NCBI GenBank assembly: GCA_964019425.1
Contig: OZ025790.1
Coordinates: 186,001-250,000, forward strand
From: Flectonema sp. DT1601
Taxonomy: Eukaryota; Euglenozoa; Diplonemea; Diplonemida; Diplonemidae
Reading direction: 5' to 3'
Length of the DNA: 64,000 bases
A program made the translations under genes and the position numbers. Under the pieces are notes generated by a model. The model saw only the letters and a program-made list of their open reading frames with translations. It was not told the DNA's origin and did not search any database. Each line of letters starts with the position of its first letter. The first letter of the stretch is position 1. Shown here in pieces: positions 50,101-60,015 of this stretch.

Positions 50101-53100
50101 TACACTTAAGTCATCGTACTCAAGGGCTCTCAGAATAAATGAGACCCCTCTCAGTTCTATAAATCTAAATAAGTTCTTCTTTGATTCCAACAACTTAAAA
50201 CAAGTCCTAGCAGCTGCTATCTGACAAGTAATGTCCTGAACAGCAGCAGACGGCATAAATGTATCCCAATCATAAGCACTCAGCATTGCTATTTGAGTGT
50301 CTGGATCTGAAGCGAGGTTGAAGAGTAACTCAAGACACCATCGCTGTAATTCTGAATTCTGGTTTCTCATTCTGATTTGAAGATCCATTTTATTCATGAG
50401 GTGTTCTCGTTCTTCATATGTAAGTCCTGCTTCTTGAAGAGCAGCATGAGTGAGAGCGTTTTGCATTCCATTCTTTAAAGCTGTATCAGCTTCCAACTGC
50501 TGACATGTTTCTTTAAAAGTTTTTTCCATCTCTGCCGTAACCAATGCGGATGTTCTTAACGTTAAGACTGCCTGATCGATAGTTCCTTCAGTTACCAGTT
50601 TGTTTCTTAGTTTTTCAAATTTTGATATTGCGGCTAGGCATCCAGCGGCTTCCTTCCTAACATCAAGTGTAGTCGATTGCATGCATGTGATAAACATATC
50701 CAGGCAGTAGTATTCAGATAGTAGTGCAGTGGCTCCAGTCTCGAGAATACAAAAAGACTTCAACGCCATCAACAAATTTTCCAACATAGTGACATTTCGT
50801 GATAGTACGAATGATGATAATTTTTGTTCCATACTACTTTTTATAGTCTTGTCTTTCGATTCTTTTTTTGACTGTTCAGCATCTTCCGCAACACCACAAG
50901 CCTTCTTAGCGACATCTACAAGAACTGCGGTGAGCTTTCGGTTTCTCATTTCTTCGGCTGCGATTGGATCACCAAGAAGGCAACCTATGCATTGAACAGT
51001 TTGTAAGATGACATCAAAATTATCACTTTGGAAAAGCCTTTCCAGACTATCGATAATTTTAGCCTCTGCCAATATGGTGCAATTTTCACTACTTTGAGCA
51101 AGGTTAGCAATAACGTGAATCGCGTGTCTCTGTAGTGTTGCATTCGGAGAATCAGTCATCTTCAGTAACATAGATGCAGGTATGATTGATAGTACAACAC
51201 CAGCACTTTTAGAACTCTTTGTAGCTGATACAAGGCATCTCATCGCCTGTAATGTTAAAGCGAATCTATCCATTTGAAGTACATAGCATAACTGTCTTAT
51301 GATTGTTTCAGCGTTGCTTACTTCTTGGATGACACCGCTAATGGATCCGAGATTTCCGACAGTGCTAAGGATTTGAATTAGAAGATCATCGTCTGTTGTA
51401 CCCATGTGTCTAACGACTACTCTAACTCCATCTTGTTCAATGAGTGCGACTTTGTTTGATTCAATTCGTGATGTTAGGATTGCTATTGCCTTTGATGCTT
51501 CTCTTAGAATGTGTGAGTCTTCTTCTTTCAACAATTCTATTAGTGATGATAACACTCCGTCTTTAACCATTACCAATTGATGACTATCATCATTAAGTTC
51601 TGATAAGTTTCTTATAGCTGACGCACATGCTTTTTTCAATTGAATATCACTGCTTGATGAGAATTGAATTATCAAAGGCAACCCACCAGCATTCATAATC
51701 TCAAACTTTGCTTCATTCGTACTAAGCATTCCCAATGCTCTAATAGTATGAATGGCTGTGTCTGTAGGGCAGTGAAACCCTCGTAGTACACTAATTAATG
51801 CAACTGGACCTCCCGACTCGATTATAATCCGCTGATATTGTCCACTAGTTCGTCCGATGTTAGCGAGTGCCGCAGCAGCTTCTTTGTGAATTAATCGATG
51901 ACTACTGTATCTTAATAAGTCAACAAGGGATGCGACTGCATCATCTTCTAGTACGACCATTCTACAAGGTCCGCTGTGTAGTGCCAGGTTAGCGATTACA
52001 GCACTTGCATGTTGTTGTCCTTCAGTGTCAAAACCTGATCGCAGAACATATAAAACACTTTTTGTACCACCCAAGTCACAAAGTAGTTGACAAACATATC
52101 CAAAAGTTGTTAAGTGTTTTAATGCTTTTGTACACATCGTCATACACAGAAATCGAGCGCTGTATCCAATATCTTCACCCATTGAATTGAATAATTGACT
52201 TTGTGAAGCAGCTCGTTCTTCTTCTTCGATAGGTCCAGTGCTTGTTTGTCGTACGGCAGATGAATCGTCTGTTGTGCACCAATTAAATATTGTGACAAGT
52301 GCTTCAAGGCATCCTTCTCGTACAAGGAATTCCTTCTCCTCGTCAGATCCGCTTTCGCCACATCCTAGAGTGGTGACTCTGTGTCCTCCAGATGCGATTG
52401 TTGCTATGGCTCTTGCGACTTCGTACCATGCTTGAGGTTCGCTTTCAGTGTACTTTAGAACAGAAAAAATCAACTTAAGACCGTCAGACTCAACGAATTC
52501 CCTTCTCATGGCAGCGTTCTGAAGACAATTAGCAATGCCCCACAATCCTTGAATGACGTTGTCAAGTTTGTTACTGAATACTAATGAATAAAGCATCATC
52601 ATAGTTTCACGAGGTTCAATCAAACTTAAATCACCATGAATTGAGTAATTACAATAAACAGAAGCGACTAAGTGAAGTAGTAACTTATCACAACGTGAAG
52701 ACATGAGCACCTGAGTTAGTCTAAATAAGATACCCTTAGTACCGATAGTAATTCGAACAACTTCTTCTTTGGAGAGGTTTGCAAGTAGTCTCATTGAAGT
52801 GAATTGGATATCACCGTAGAGAGTACCAACAAAACAAAGACCAACTACTGACATCATTCCTTCAGCGATTATTGATTGTCGTCCACTGTGTCGTTCTGAT
52901 AATCTTGTCAGTGCGCGAAGTGATTGTAGCTGAACTCGAGGTTCGACATGATCCAATAGTCTGACTAGTTCTGGAACACCACCAACACCCTTTTGAGATC
53001 CTCCTTCAACTTGATTTCTGTTACCATCTTCAGACAATAAATTACTCACTATCGCTACCAGTATTTCTATTTCTTCTCTCGATAAGTTATTTATGTTTGA

Positions 53101-53430
53101 TAACATTTCTAAAAGGTCTTCCAACACACGTTTTCCAACCGTAACCTTTGCCTCTCGATCCCTCGTACAAGTCATTGCATAGCATAGTAGGTAGGCTTGC
53201 TTTGATACTGCAGGTTGCCTTGATCCTAACAAGACCATTACCTCACCAAGATGATGTGATTCACACATAACTTGTTGAGCGATTGATGCTACGTCTCTTT
53301 CATGGCAGAGTCCTTCCAATTTCTTCAATGCTGCTGCTCGAATTGTTGGTGCTTTTGAAAGATCTGTTGCGATGCCCATTTGTTTGTTAACTTTATCAAT
53401 CAGTTTTGGTCTTCCCATTGAGGTTCCCAT
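47179..53430 (-). CDS. Giant armadillo-repeat protein (2083 aa)
   Basis: One unbroken frame of 6.25 kb. Nearly the whole protein is ARM repeats of ~41 residues, for example PELVRLLDHVEPRVQLQSLR, LVDLLRYSSHRLIHKEAAAA LANIG and LIQILSTVGNLGSI. I estimate 35-45 repeats. A charged linker near the middle (QQRKNAKNKINERRATNKDK, then DDDDDDE) splits two ARM arrays, and a shorter helical insert (EEREHLMNKMDLQIRMRNQN) lies before it. No catalytic domain or membrane segment. Resembles Vac8- or ARMC-type scaffolds in general, but no single orthologue can be named. A role as a protein-binding scaffold, possibly axonemal, is inference. The 5' leader carries a 7-bp hairpin (53449-53467). Confidence 0.85.
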   Translation of the reverse strand: MGTSMGRPKLIDKVNKQMGIATDLSKAPTIRAAALKKLEGLCHERDVASIAQQVMCESHHLGEVMVLLGSRQPAVSKQAYLLCYAMTCTRDREAKVTVGKRVLEDLLEMLSNINNLSREEIEILVAIVSNLLSEDGNRNQVEGGSQKGVGGVPELVRLLDHVEPRVQLQSLRALTRLSERHSGRQSIIAEGMMSVVGLCFVGTLYGDIQFTSMRLLANLSKEEVVRITIGTKGILFRLTQVLMSSRCDKLLLHLVASVYCNYSIHGDLSLIEPRETMMMLYSLVFSNKLDNVIQGLWGIANCLQNAAMRREFVESDGLKLIFSVLKYTESEPQAWYEVARAIATIASGGHRVTTLGCGESGSDEEKEFLVREGCLEALVTIFNWCTTDDSSAVRQTSTGPIEEEERAASQSQLFNSMGEDIGYSARFLCMTMCTKALKHLTTFGYVCQLLCDLGGTKSVLYVLRSGFDTEGQQHASAVIANLALHSGPCRMVVLEDDAVASLVDLLRYSSHRLIHKEAAAALANIGRTSGQYQRIIIESGGPVALISVLRGFHCPTDTAIHTIRALGMLSTNEAKFEIMNAGGLPLIIQFSSSSDIQLKKACASAIRNLSELNDDSHQLVMVKDGVLSSLIELLKEEDSHILREASKAIAILTSRIESNKVALIEQDGVRVVVRHMGTTDDDLLIQILSTVGNLGSISGVIQEVSNAETIIRQLCYVLQMDRFALTLQAMRCLVSATKSSKSAGVVLSIIPASMLLKMTDSPNATLQRHAIHVIANLAQSSENCTILAEAKIIDSLERLFQSDNFDVILQTVQCIGCLLGDPIAAEEMRNRKLTAVLVDVAKKACGVAEDAEQSKKESKDKTIKSSMEQKLSSFVLSRNVTMLENLLMALKSFCILETGATALLSEYYCLDMFITCMQSTTLDVRKEAAGCLAAISKFEKLRNKLVTEGTIDQAVLTLRTSALVTAEMEKTFKETCQQLEADTALKNGMQNALTHAALQEAGLTYEEREHLMNKMDLQIRMRNQNSELQRWCLELLFNLASDPDTQIAMLSAYDWDTFMPSAAVQDITCQIAAARTCFKLLESKKNLFRFIELRGVSFILRALEYDDLSVKQLAAEGLGLLSNTDPHSFRRAILDEGGISIIMELTKSPLTRVRVEAFAAVAQLCSNKELGEVFVSQNVLQAIQLFSNSGKARNNSIIFKTLLQTIGHLAGNELIRWKVLEKGGATLLFRSLVYPDLSIVQVGSEIICKTITPELDLRECFVRCKLAGNVIEAVLKCPSPEPLRNVLRIFSYMLERPAYRDRVSSIQLFESLLLITDDKERKCELQQRAKDFEQQRKNAKNKINERRATNKDKDDDDDDELAQSYKTASEVLQDSEDDCGKGGANILDAVASGSLVAISHLLSSESVMQHAMFSSDSLGKIIRSTTERCSVNRIHAASMIIKSVLGNPASHKHAVNVGFIPKLALLSKCEHSDTRVNIAASLHYLSNTVSVRNEFATEKVFKGVKNLLSSRTRDIQLSCTSVIINLCGKDANPDSLQLAARMSFMTNLLEFVETDSEKLQLQALQGICYISIEMKSWFTSQVYVKNQAARDQCQPAIARIMGAYRRSLQKSKLASTALGTLCVILSCDSWLTDHVDTAMILELKRAATTKPSKPAGSKPPPKVVPGRSTINVHDYVKHGSKFPWDLQDASTRTHAARALLLMTAAGNGTKTSSMISVLKVLTVDDMVKLAYSECLAGSDTRLCVALLRTVGNCIAGGTQRHQLADDKTGVLKNLCNLLSHSDPHIIHAAIYILVRVSEEPAAHSRMIAVSGFDMLGKSALSFITDLLDVDTLCNGRIRKFDSGKTALLASILCEICRLISNLSDGGSAAVRSIREAEDTLRELSATLPKQLPVDARWHLNSALSILDHPPTTVVVTSISVEEFLAAGKDRFDSTRVASGVTGLSTLARDPQNHSELVSAGVIPVLCSTLRNPVPAIFKASCSALSYLIMGGARDTYDAIGRDKTTKERERAAEAKMIRLHDIVKSIMDEGVSPAVKIALTGKQDMMRCASKLISLILRYQFSVKLLQQEGVGVLLSSHFATPF

Positions 53431-54367
53431 GTTTTATGTTTTGACTCCACCACCCAGAAAGGGTGGTTGTCTTCGACCTGGGTTATGAAATTAGTATTCA
53501 GAAAAAAAAACAAAAAGAACATTCGTTGCCTAAAACTTTCCGATAATAATGTCAACTTGAGTTTTCTTTTTTTTTTTTTTTTGAGGAAAAACAGTCACAC
53601 AAAAGTTTGGGGAAACGAAGGATATGAACAATTTTGAAGCGACGCCGGTGGTTTCCATTTGGAAATGCGACGACTTCAATTTCCATCCATCGGTATTTGT
53701 TGACACTAATTTTAAAAAAAAAATGCAACAAATAAGTGTGTAAGTGACCCTCTCCATGGAGAATATTTTTTCATAATCCAAACTTTTATACCATCCCTAA
53801 CTTTGTTTTCCTTTTTCTCTTCGGTGTTAATAACATAAAGACACCAGTCTGTTATGTTATAACACAGAGACAAGTTAAATAAACTGCACCAAAAATTGCT
53901 ATTTTTTTATTTCTTTTTTTTTTGGATCATCTGCACACGTAGAAACGTGTTTTTTTTTTTTTTTTTTTTGCAGAATCTCAGACTACATCTCTGAACAACA
54001 AACCCTCCGAATCCGGTTTGTGAAACGACATACTAACGAAGGAAGGAAAAGAGGAAAAAATAATTTTTCTTTTTTTTTTTTTTTTTGTATTAGCGTGTTT
54101 GGAAAAACAACCTTTAAAAAAAAAAGGGGGGAAAAAAGCAACCATTTTCCATACTGAGAAAATAATGAGAATTGTAATTTTTGTTTCATTTTTTTTTTTT
54201 TTAGAAATAATGTTGTTGTTTGTTTTTGAGGACGAGGAAATATGTGTTGAGGGAGGTAATGAAAACACAACAAACAAATATAAAAAAAAATGAACAATTG
54301 CGATTTTTCATCCACAAATAATAAAAAAAAAAAGAAGAGGAAAACAAAGCAATTCCCTCCCCAGAGT
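53431..54367. other. Intergenic, 0.9 kb
   Basis: Leader of the armadillo gene, then AT-rich spacer with runs at 53566-53581, 53950-53969, 54070-54086 and 54190-54202. No gene seen. Confidence 0.6.
53449..53467 (-). promoter_or_regulatory. Hairpin in the 5' leader of the armadillo gene
   Basis: ACCACCC-TTTCT-GGGTGGT on the minus strand: perfect 7-bp stem, 5-base loop, 19 bases before the ATG. A possible acceptor (CATAACCCAG) lies just upstream, so it would be in the mature leader and could slow translation. Role is inference. Confidence 0.55.
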
Positions 54368-56108
54368 CTACCAAGCAATGGCACCAGGCGCGTGTCTAAT
54401 AGCAGCGATGCGAGGCTTGTCAGCAAGAGTACAATCACCAGAAGCTGTTTGTTGTAGAAATCTGTAATCTGTTTCAGATAGATTAGCACCAGCTTTAACT
54501 AATATGAGTTTTGGAGTACCAGACCTGTCAAGGATTAGTTGCTTAACGTCACCTGGTTGAATGTCTCGTGCGACTTGTAAGAACATCGCTTTTGAATTTA
54601 TTGGTCTTCCACAGAAACCAGTTATTCGATCATTTCGTCTGACACCTGCCTTGCCTGCTGGTGATGATGATTTTACAGTTACTACTTTTACATGGAATTC
54701 ATCACCGTTTGGAAAGTCAGCTATGGCCATTCCGAGACCACCACGACAACCAGCTAACAGTTCATTACTTGCTTTCATTAACTCAACGATGTCAACGTTG
54801 ATATTGTTATTCGATGATTCCAGTTCATTAAATCCAACAACCATATCCGCTACATTATCAATTGGAGATACAGCCAACTCTGCAGGACTTCTTATACTAC
54901 TATACCCAGGGGATGTGACTTGATCACTGACTGACTCAATCGTCTTCAACGTCGGAGACTCAGTATTATCATTTCTATCTTTCTCCAACAATTTCGGAGC
55001 AAGAGGTGGTCTCAATGCATGAACTGGTGACATGACCACATCTTTTGGAAGCATCCGATGGCTATTCTCACAGTCTCCAGGTGATAACGGAATATCATTG
55101 TTGGGTGTTTTCTGTTTTTTTTGATGGTTGTTGTTTTGAAAATGTCTTTTGTATGAATATATTTTTTTATAAAATAAAAAATACCTCTTGTGATTTATGA
55201 TGTAGAATTGAACCAGCCTCGAGTGCATAGGGAACAGGTGAGAGGGTTCCAAGAAGTTTATCAGTCTGTTGTTGTTTTTGTTTCTTTGCAATGATAAACA
55301 AGGTATAAAGGTAAAAACTCACAACTGATATAAAGCATACCTTACCACATCGGGAACAAACACCTCCAACCAAGTCGCAAGGTAAGACTTCACCAGTCTT
55401 GTTAACTGGACAGGGAGTATTGAATTGCCCACATCGAGTACACTGCCCTTGAGAATAGTTACAAAGCTTTGCTATTATATAACAAGAAGAGTCCCTTGGT
55501 GATGCAGGACAGAATGTTCCAGATATTATTCCTTTGTGGTATAGACCGCGATATTTCGTTCCGGTTGCTTTCCATGTAAAGGAGCCGAGACCGTGCATTT
55601 GGTCTTCCCACCAAAGACCTTCGTAGGTATCACCGTTTGAGAATGTTATTCGTCCATCGCCTTGCTTTTTATCAAGGACCCAATATCCATCATAAATATC
55701 ACTGTTAGCGTAGTGGTAGGTTCCTCTACCGTCCCTACGATTACCTCTAAAGGTTCCCTTGTAGTATTCACCTGATCCCTGACCACCGTATTCCATGAGC
55801 CCATCTCCTGTTCGTTTTCCGTCAATCCATTGCCCGCTGTAGATGTCTCCGTTCAGCATGCAGTAAGTTCCTTCACCATGTCTGATGTAGTTCTTAAACT
55901 CACCATTGTAGTAGGTTCCATTAGCGTAAGTATATATTCCTCTTCCATGAATCCTACCTTCGTACCAAGTACCTTGATAAATGTCACCGTTAGTGTACAC
56001 ATATGTCCCTCGACCATGTTGTTTTCCATCTTTTGTTTCTCCCACATATCCACATCGAAGTTGTGGATCTTCTCTTGCTACCTCGATGGTACGAGCATCG
56101 CAAATCAT
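54368..56108 (-). CDS. MORN-repeat protein with C-terminal PDZ-like domain, three exons (530 aa)
   Basis: Exons 56108-55341 (256 codons), 55265-55185 (27 codons) and 55111-54368 (247 residues plus stop); both introns are phase 0. N-terminal part: about eight MORN repeats (GRGTYVYTNGDIYQGTWYEG, then GRGIYTYANGTYYNG, GDGRITFSNGDTYEG), then a zinc-finger-like Cys segment (CTRCGQFNTPCPVNK..LPCDLVGGVCSRCGK). The exon 3 product has a linker rich in SP sites and a PDZ-like domain near its end: GGLGMAIADFP, VKVVTVKSSSPAGKAGVRRN DRI, and a second strand pair GDVKQLILDR. MORN proteins link membranes or axonemes to cytoskeleton; PDZ binds C-terminal peptides. The join rests on phase, splice sites and the abrupt loss of sense beyond each donor. 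Confidence 0.82.
55112..55184 (-). other. MORN-PDZ intron 2 (73 bp)
   Basis: Donor GAG/GTATTT, acceptor CAAAAAAAACAG/AAA; phase 0; strongly A-rich before the acceptor and carries in-frame stops. Confidence 0.85.
55266..55340 (-). other. MORN-PDZ intron 1 (75 bp)
   Basis: Donor AAG/GTATGC, acceptor AACAACAACAG/ACT; length divisible by three and free of stops, so read-through would add 25 hydrophobic residues. Its splicing is likely but less certain than intron 2. Confidence 0.75.
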
Positions 56109-56375
56109 TTTTTATTCACCATTTGTGGATGGACCAGGTAGGACATAGTCATATCTTGCTGGTTTCCGGTGAGCGATGCTGTGAAGAAAAAGTACATTCT
56201 TTTGAGATGCGACACCAGTGTCAACAGTAAGACTCTTCTACAAAGATCTTTTATTTTTTTTTCTTTAGAATTTAGATTAAGAGGAAAAAAAAAAAAAAAA
56301 AAAAAAATTACCCGTTGCATAGCAGTACTTAGTCACTGCTTAATATCAACACCGACCACGAGGCTTCCACAAAAT

Positions 56376-56564
56376 CTATGCAACGAGACCACCCACATCC
56401 ATTGCTATTCTAGGTGCTGGACCCCTAACCATCCCTGGAGGCCTTACAAGTATTGGAGCTGGTGTTCCATGACTCTCTATCATAACACATTCTCCAGTAC
56501 CAACTTTCTTCACACAACGATCACTTAGTGAAGGAACCTTCGTTGAGATTGGCTGACTTGACAT
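56376..56564 (-). CDS. Small orphan ORF (62 aa), possibly real
   Basis: ATG at 56564, stop TAG at 56376. The product is Pro/Val/Gly-rich (MSSQPISTKVPSLSDRCVKK ... PAPILVRPPGMVRGPAPRIA), not low-complexity, and its third-base choice (A/T) matches neighbouring genes. No family recognised, no membrane segment. It has its own upstream acceptor candidate (ATATTTTTAACCAG near 56705). It could be a short gene or an exon of a larger one. Confidence 0.5.
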   Translation of the reverse strand: MSSQPISTKVPSLSDRCVKKVGTGECVMIESHGTPAPILVRPPGMVRGPAPRIAMDVGGLVA

Positions 56565-57153
56565 GTGTAGGAGGTGTAATTAGATCAGTCTAGTTGATTT
56601 AAAAGTGTTATAGAAAGATAACTGTCCATTAATTCAGAACTTCACAACTTAACAAATTAAAATTATACTTTCTTACTCTCCAATGACATGTCGTGTGTTT
56701 CTGGTTAAAAATATAAAATAGATTTCTACTTACAATTACTTTTTTAAAAATTGAAAAAAAATAAAAAATGCAAAATTTACTTTTTTTTTTTTTTTTTTTT
56801 CTTCTTGTTTTTTTTTAAAACAACTTCTCTGAAACTGAAAAACTCGTGGGCTCCTGCTCTACTCATAGAATAAGAGCAGAAGTCTTCACACCTACTTTTT
56901 CTTATAAAGAAATAATACAAGGATACCAAAATGACTATTTAGCCTTTCTTCCATATTTTATTTAGTCTTATCTTAGAGATAAAAACGGTGTTGGAAGAAC
57001 ACTAAAACAAAAATAAAAACAACGAGAGAGACAGGGGAAACCGATTTGGTTAAATATCAATTTATATTTTCAGTTTTTTTTTTCCCCTTTTACCTTTTAT
57101 TCGCCCACCCAATAAAAATAAAAACGAGTGTTAACTGACTAAAAGAGAGTTTT
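56565..57153. other. Intergenic, 0.6 kb, 3' side of MAPEG copy 1
   Basis: Contains a T run at 56781-56800 and the 10-bp hairpin of copy 1 (56851-56882). No gene seen. Confidence 0.6.
56851..56882 (-). promoter_or_regulatory. 3' hairpin behind MAPEG copy 1
   Basis: Minus strand CTTCTGCTCT ... AGAGCAGGAG: 10-bp stem with one G-T pair and 12-base loop, about 270 bases after the stop codon. Confidence 0.65.
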
Positions 57154-57594
57154 TCACAGGATAAGACGAGCAGCAGTGAATCCAGTGATTGAAAGTCCAC
57201 CAACGTATGACAACGCTCTCCATGGCTGAACACCAAGGAGGTAGCAGAAGGCGTGGATGAACCTGAAAGCGACAAAGGCCCAGATGAGATTAATATCAGC
57301 CTCCGTAGCCTTTCCGGAAAGTCCCAACATCAATGCGGCACTAAACCAGAACGGTTCGTTCTCATAAGCGTTGCTGACGACTGACAACAAACGATCAGTG
57401 TTCTTAAAACTTGGTCCGTACGCTACCAACATTAACTTCATTACTGCCGCAACTGGTCCTCCGATGCTGTTGTCTTCCTCCACCTTGTACGTGCTGGTCA
57501 TAATTCTCGTTCTGACGGTTGCCATGTGAGTAAGAACCAACTTCATGGTCAACATACCAACTCCCTTGCTGAGTGCGAGTGTGTAGTCAGACAT
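57154..57594 (-). CDS. MAPEG-family microsomal glutathione S-transferase-like, copy 1
   Basis: 146 aa, near the size of MGST1 (~155). Four hydrophobic helices. Family signs are the helix 1 end MATVRTRIMTSTYKVEED, the central NAYENEPFWFSAALMLGL (equivalent to NDLENIxPF in MGST1), and RFIHAFCYLLGVQPWRALSYVGG (family ARxxH...RALS). MAPEG enzymes are membrane trimers that conjugate glutathione or reduce lipid peroxides. It is the most diverged of four tandem copies, with 12 residues different from copy 2 (for example NSIGG for HGIGG and MKLML for MRLLL). Leader acceptor TTAACTTTCCACAG is 33 bases before the ATG. Confidence 0.9.
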   Translation of the reverse strand: MSDYTLALSKGVGMLTMKLVLTHMATVRTRIMTSTYKVEEDNSIGGPVAAVMKLMLVAYGPSFKNTDRLLSVVSNAYENEPFWFSAALMLGLSGKATEADINLIWAFVAFRFIHAFCYLLGVQPWRALSYVGGLSITGFTAARLIL

Positions 57595-58468
57595 TTTAAT
57601 GACGAGTTGGTTTTAAAAAGTGGAAAGCTGTGGAAAGTTAAAATAATTACAAAACACTTTCCCAGTTCCACAACATACAAAACAACTAAAATACGCATCG
57701 ATGACATCTATGATGGAATCCTGAAGGGGAATAATATTATTTTCTTATTTTAAAACTCTCAACACCAGCTCTTCATCGCAAATGGGTTAAAATTTAACTC
57801 CTTTGAAAGAATTCTGACAGGCAACACGATGACAATTTCTTATCAAACCGTTAATTGTTTATTACCTTGTGAATAGCAGGGAACACACAGTATTTGCAAC
57901 ACACTTCTACTAAAAGATTAGAATGATATCACATGGTGAACTCTACACAACAACGAAACAGTAGCAACGTAACACTCAATCTTGTTAGGATTGTTGTGTC
58001 ATCGTCAGCTTTCCATCACATTGTCTGATTGTAGGCAGAAGTTTCTGATGTAGAGATCACGGAGTAGCAACAAATACAGAAGTTCACCTACACAACACAA
58101 TTTAATTATAATAATAAAAACATCACCATGATAAAAGAAGATAGTATTAACTATAGATAGTGGCAGTTATCACAAATAAATAAATAAATAAATAATCAAC
58201 TCAATCAAGGTTCTCTGAAACAGAAAGACTTGCGGGCTCCTGCGCTACCAATGAAATAGTCCACAAAGTAGTGCAGAAGTCTTCTTACTCGAAAATTATA
58301 AATGAAATAGGAAATAATATGAATACTTTATAAAGCATTTCTTCGGAGGGGAATTGCTTTTCGTCTTTCTTTCGTTGTTGTTTCTTGCTCTTACTCAATG
58401 AAAAGGAAGAGAAATGAAAATAAACGGAAAATTCAAAAACGAGTGCTAACTGACCAAAAGAGAGCTTA
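57595..58468. other. Spacer between MAPEG copies 1 and 2
   Basis: Holds the shared leader, a conserved ~215-bp block (57864-58081, CTTGTGAATAGCAGGGAACA...), a (TAAA)n tract near 58175-58197 and the 3' hairpin of copy 2. No gene seen. Confidence 0.75.
58237..58279 (-). promoter_or_regulatory. 3' hairpin behind MAPEG copy 2
   Basis: Minus strand CTTCTGC-A-CTAC ... GTAG-C-GCAGGAG: 7 + 4 bp stem with one mismatch, about 190 bases after the stop. Confidence 0.6.
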
Positions 58469-58909
58469 TCAGAGGATAAGACGAGCAGCAGTGAATCCAG
58501 TGATTGAAAGTCCACCAACGTATGACAACGCTCTCCATGGCTGAACACCAAGGAGGTAGCAGAAGGCGTGGATGAACCTGAATGCGACAAAGGCCCAGAT
58601 GAGATTAATATCAGCCTCCGTAGCCTTTCCAGAAAGTCCCAACATCAATGCGGCACTAAACCAGAACGGTTCGTTCTCATAAGCGTTGCTGACGACTGAC
58701 AACAAACGATCGGTGTTCTCAAAACTTGGTCCGTACGCTACCAACAACAACCTCATTACTGCCGCAACTGGTCCACCGATGCCGTGATCTTCCTTCACTT
58801 TGTACGTACTGGTCATCATCCTCGTTCTGACAGTTGCCATGTGAGTAAGAACCAACTTCATGGTCAACATACCAACTCCCTTGCCGAGTGCGAGTGTGTA
58901 GTCAGACAT
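58469..58909 (-). CDS. MAPEG-family protein, copy 2
   Basis: 146 aa. Nearly the same as copy 4: only VLTH for ALTH near residue 22 differs. Same membrane layout and motifs as copy 1. The ATG is in the same leader (CATTAAA-ATG). Start-to-start distance to copy 1 is 1315 bases. Recent tandem duplication is clear because spacer DNA is also nearly the same. Confidence 0.92.
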   Translation of the reverse strand: MSDYTLALGKGVGMLTMKLVLTHMATVRTRMMTSTYKVKEDHGIGGPVAAVMRLLLVAYGPSFENTDRLLSVVSNAYENEPFWFSAALMLGLSGKATEADINLIWAFVAFRFIHAFCYLLGVQPWRALSYVGGLSITGFTAARLIL

Positions 58910-60015
58910 TTTAATGACGAGTTGGTTTTAAAAAGTGGAAAGCTGTGGAAAGTTAAAATAATTACAAAACACTTTCCCAGTTCCACACAACATACAAAAC
59001 AACTAAAATACGCATCGATGACACCTATGATGGAATCCTGAAGGGGAATAATATTATTTTCTTATTTTGAAACTCCCAACACCAGCTCTTCATCGCAAAT
59101 GGGTTAAAATTTAACTCCTTTGAAAGAATTCTGACAGGCAACACGATGACAATTTCTTATCAAACCGTTAATTGTTTATTACCTTGTGAATAGCAGGGAA
59201 CACACAGTATTTGCAACACACTTCTACTAAAAGATTAGAATGATATCACATGGTGAACTCTACACAACAACGAAACAGTAGCAACGTAACACTCAATCTT
59301 GTTAGGATTGTTGTGTCATCGTCAGCTTTCCATCACATTGTCTGATTGTAGGCAGAAGTTACTGATGTAGAGATCACGGAGTAGCAACAAATACAGAAGT
59401 TCACCCACACAACACAAAATATAAAAGAAGGGAAGACTAATAAAAACACATTGTTCTGCTGTTCCATAGTTAGTTATATAATCCATTGCTGTATATTATG
59501 AGTGCCCTAGGAGGGTAACTCACAGTAACAACTGAGGACCCAATAGTATTAACTATAGATAGTGGCAGTTATCACAAATAAATAAATAAATAAATAATCA
59601 ACTCAATCAAGGTTCTCTGAAACAGAAAGACTTGCGGGCTCCTGCGCTACCAATGAAATAGTCCACAAAGTAGTGCAGAAGTCTTCTTACTCGAAAATTA
59701 TAAATGAAATAGGAAATAATATGAATACTTTATAAAGTGAAAGTGAAACTTTGACAATGCAAAAACAGTAACAACTTTTGGTATAAAAAGAAAATTAATA
59801 TCAAGGGAAAATTATATTTGTTATCTTGTTGACCAGAAGACGTTGTCGAATCAGGTAATTCGGGGACTACGTACTATCAGGTTGAGTCTTCGGAGGAGAA
59901 TTGTTTTTCGTCTTTCTTTCGTTGTTGTTTCTTGCTCTTACTCAATGAAAAGGAAGAGAAAGGAAAATAAACAGAAAATTCAAAAACGAGTGTTAACTGA
60001 CCAAAAGAGAGCTTA
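58910..60015. other. Spacer between MAPEG copies 2 and 3
   Basis: Same conserved blocks as the previous spacer, plus a ~130-bp segment (59425-59555, AACACATTGTTCTGCTGTTC...) and ~110 bases (59745-59875) not in the others. (TAAA)n near 59575-59597. No gene seen. Confidence 0.75.
59639..59681 (-). promoter_or_regulatory. 3' hairpin behind MAPEG copy 3
   Basis: Same sequence and fold as behind copy 2, about 340 bases after the stop. Confidence 0.6.

Noticed and set aside
47179-53430. Assigning the armadillo protein to ODAD2/ARMC4 or Vac8
   Set aside because: ARM repeats alone do not separate these families; the length and the charged linker do not match what I recall of either.
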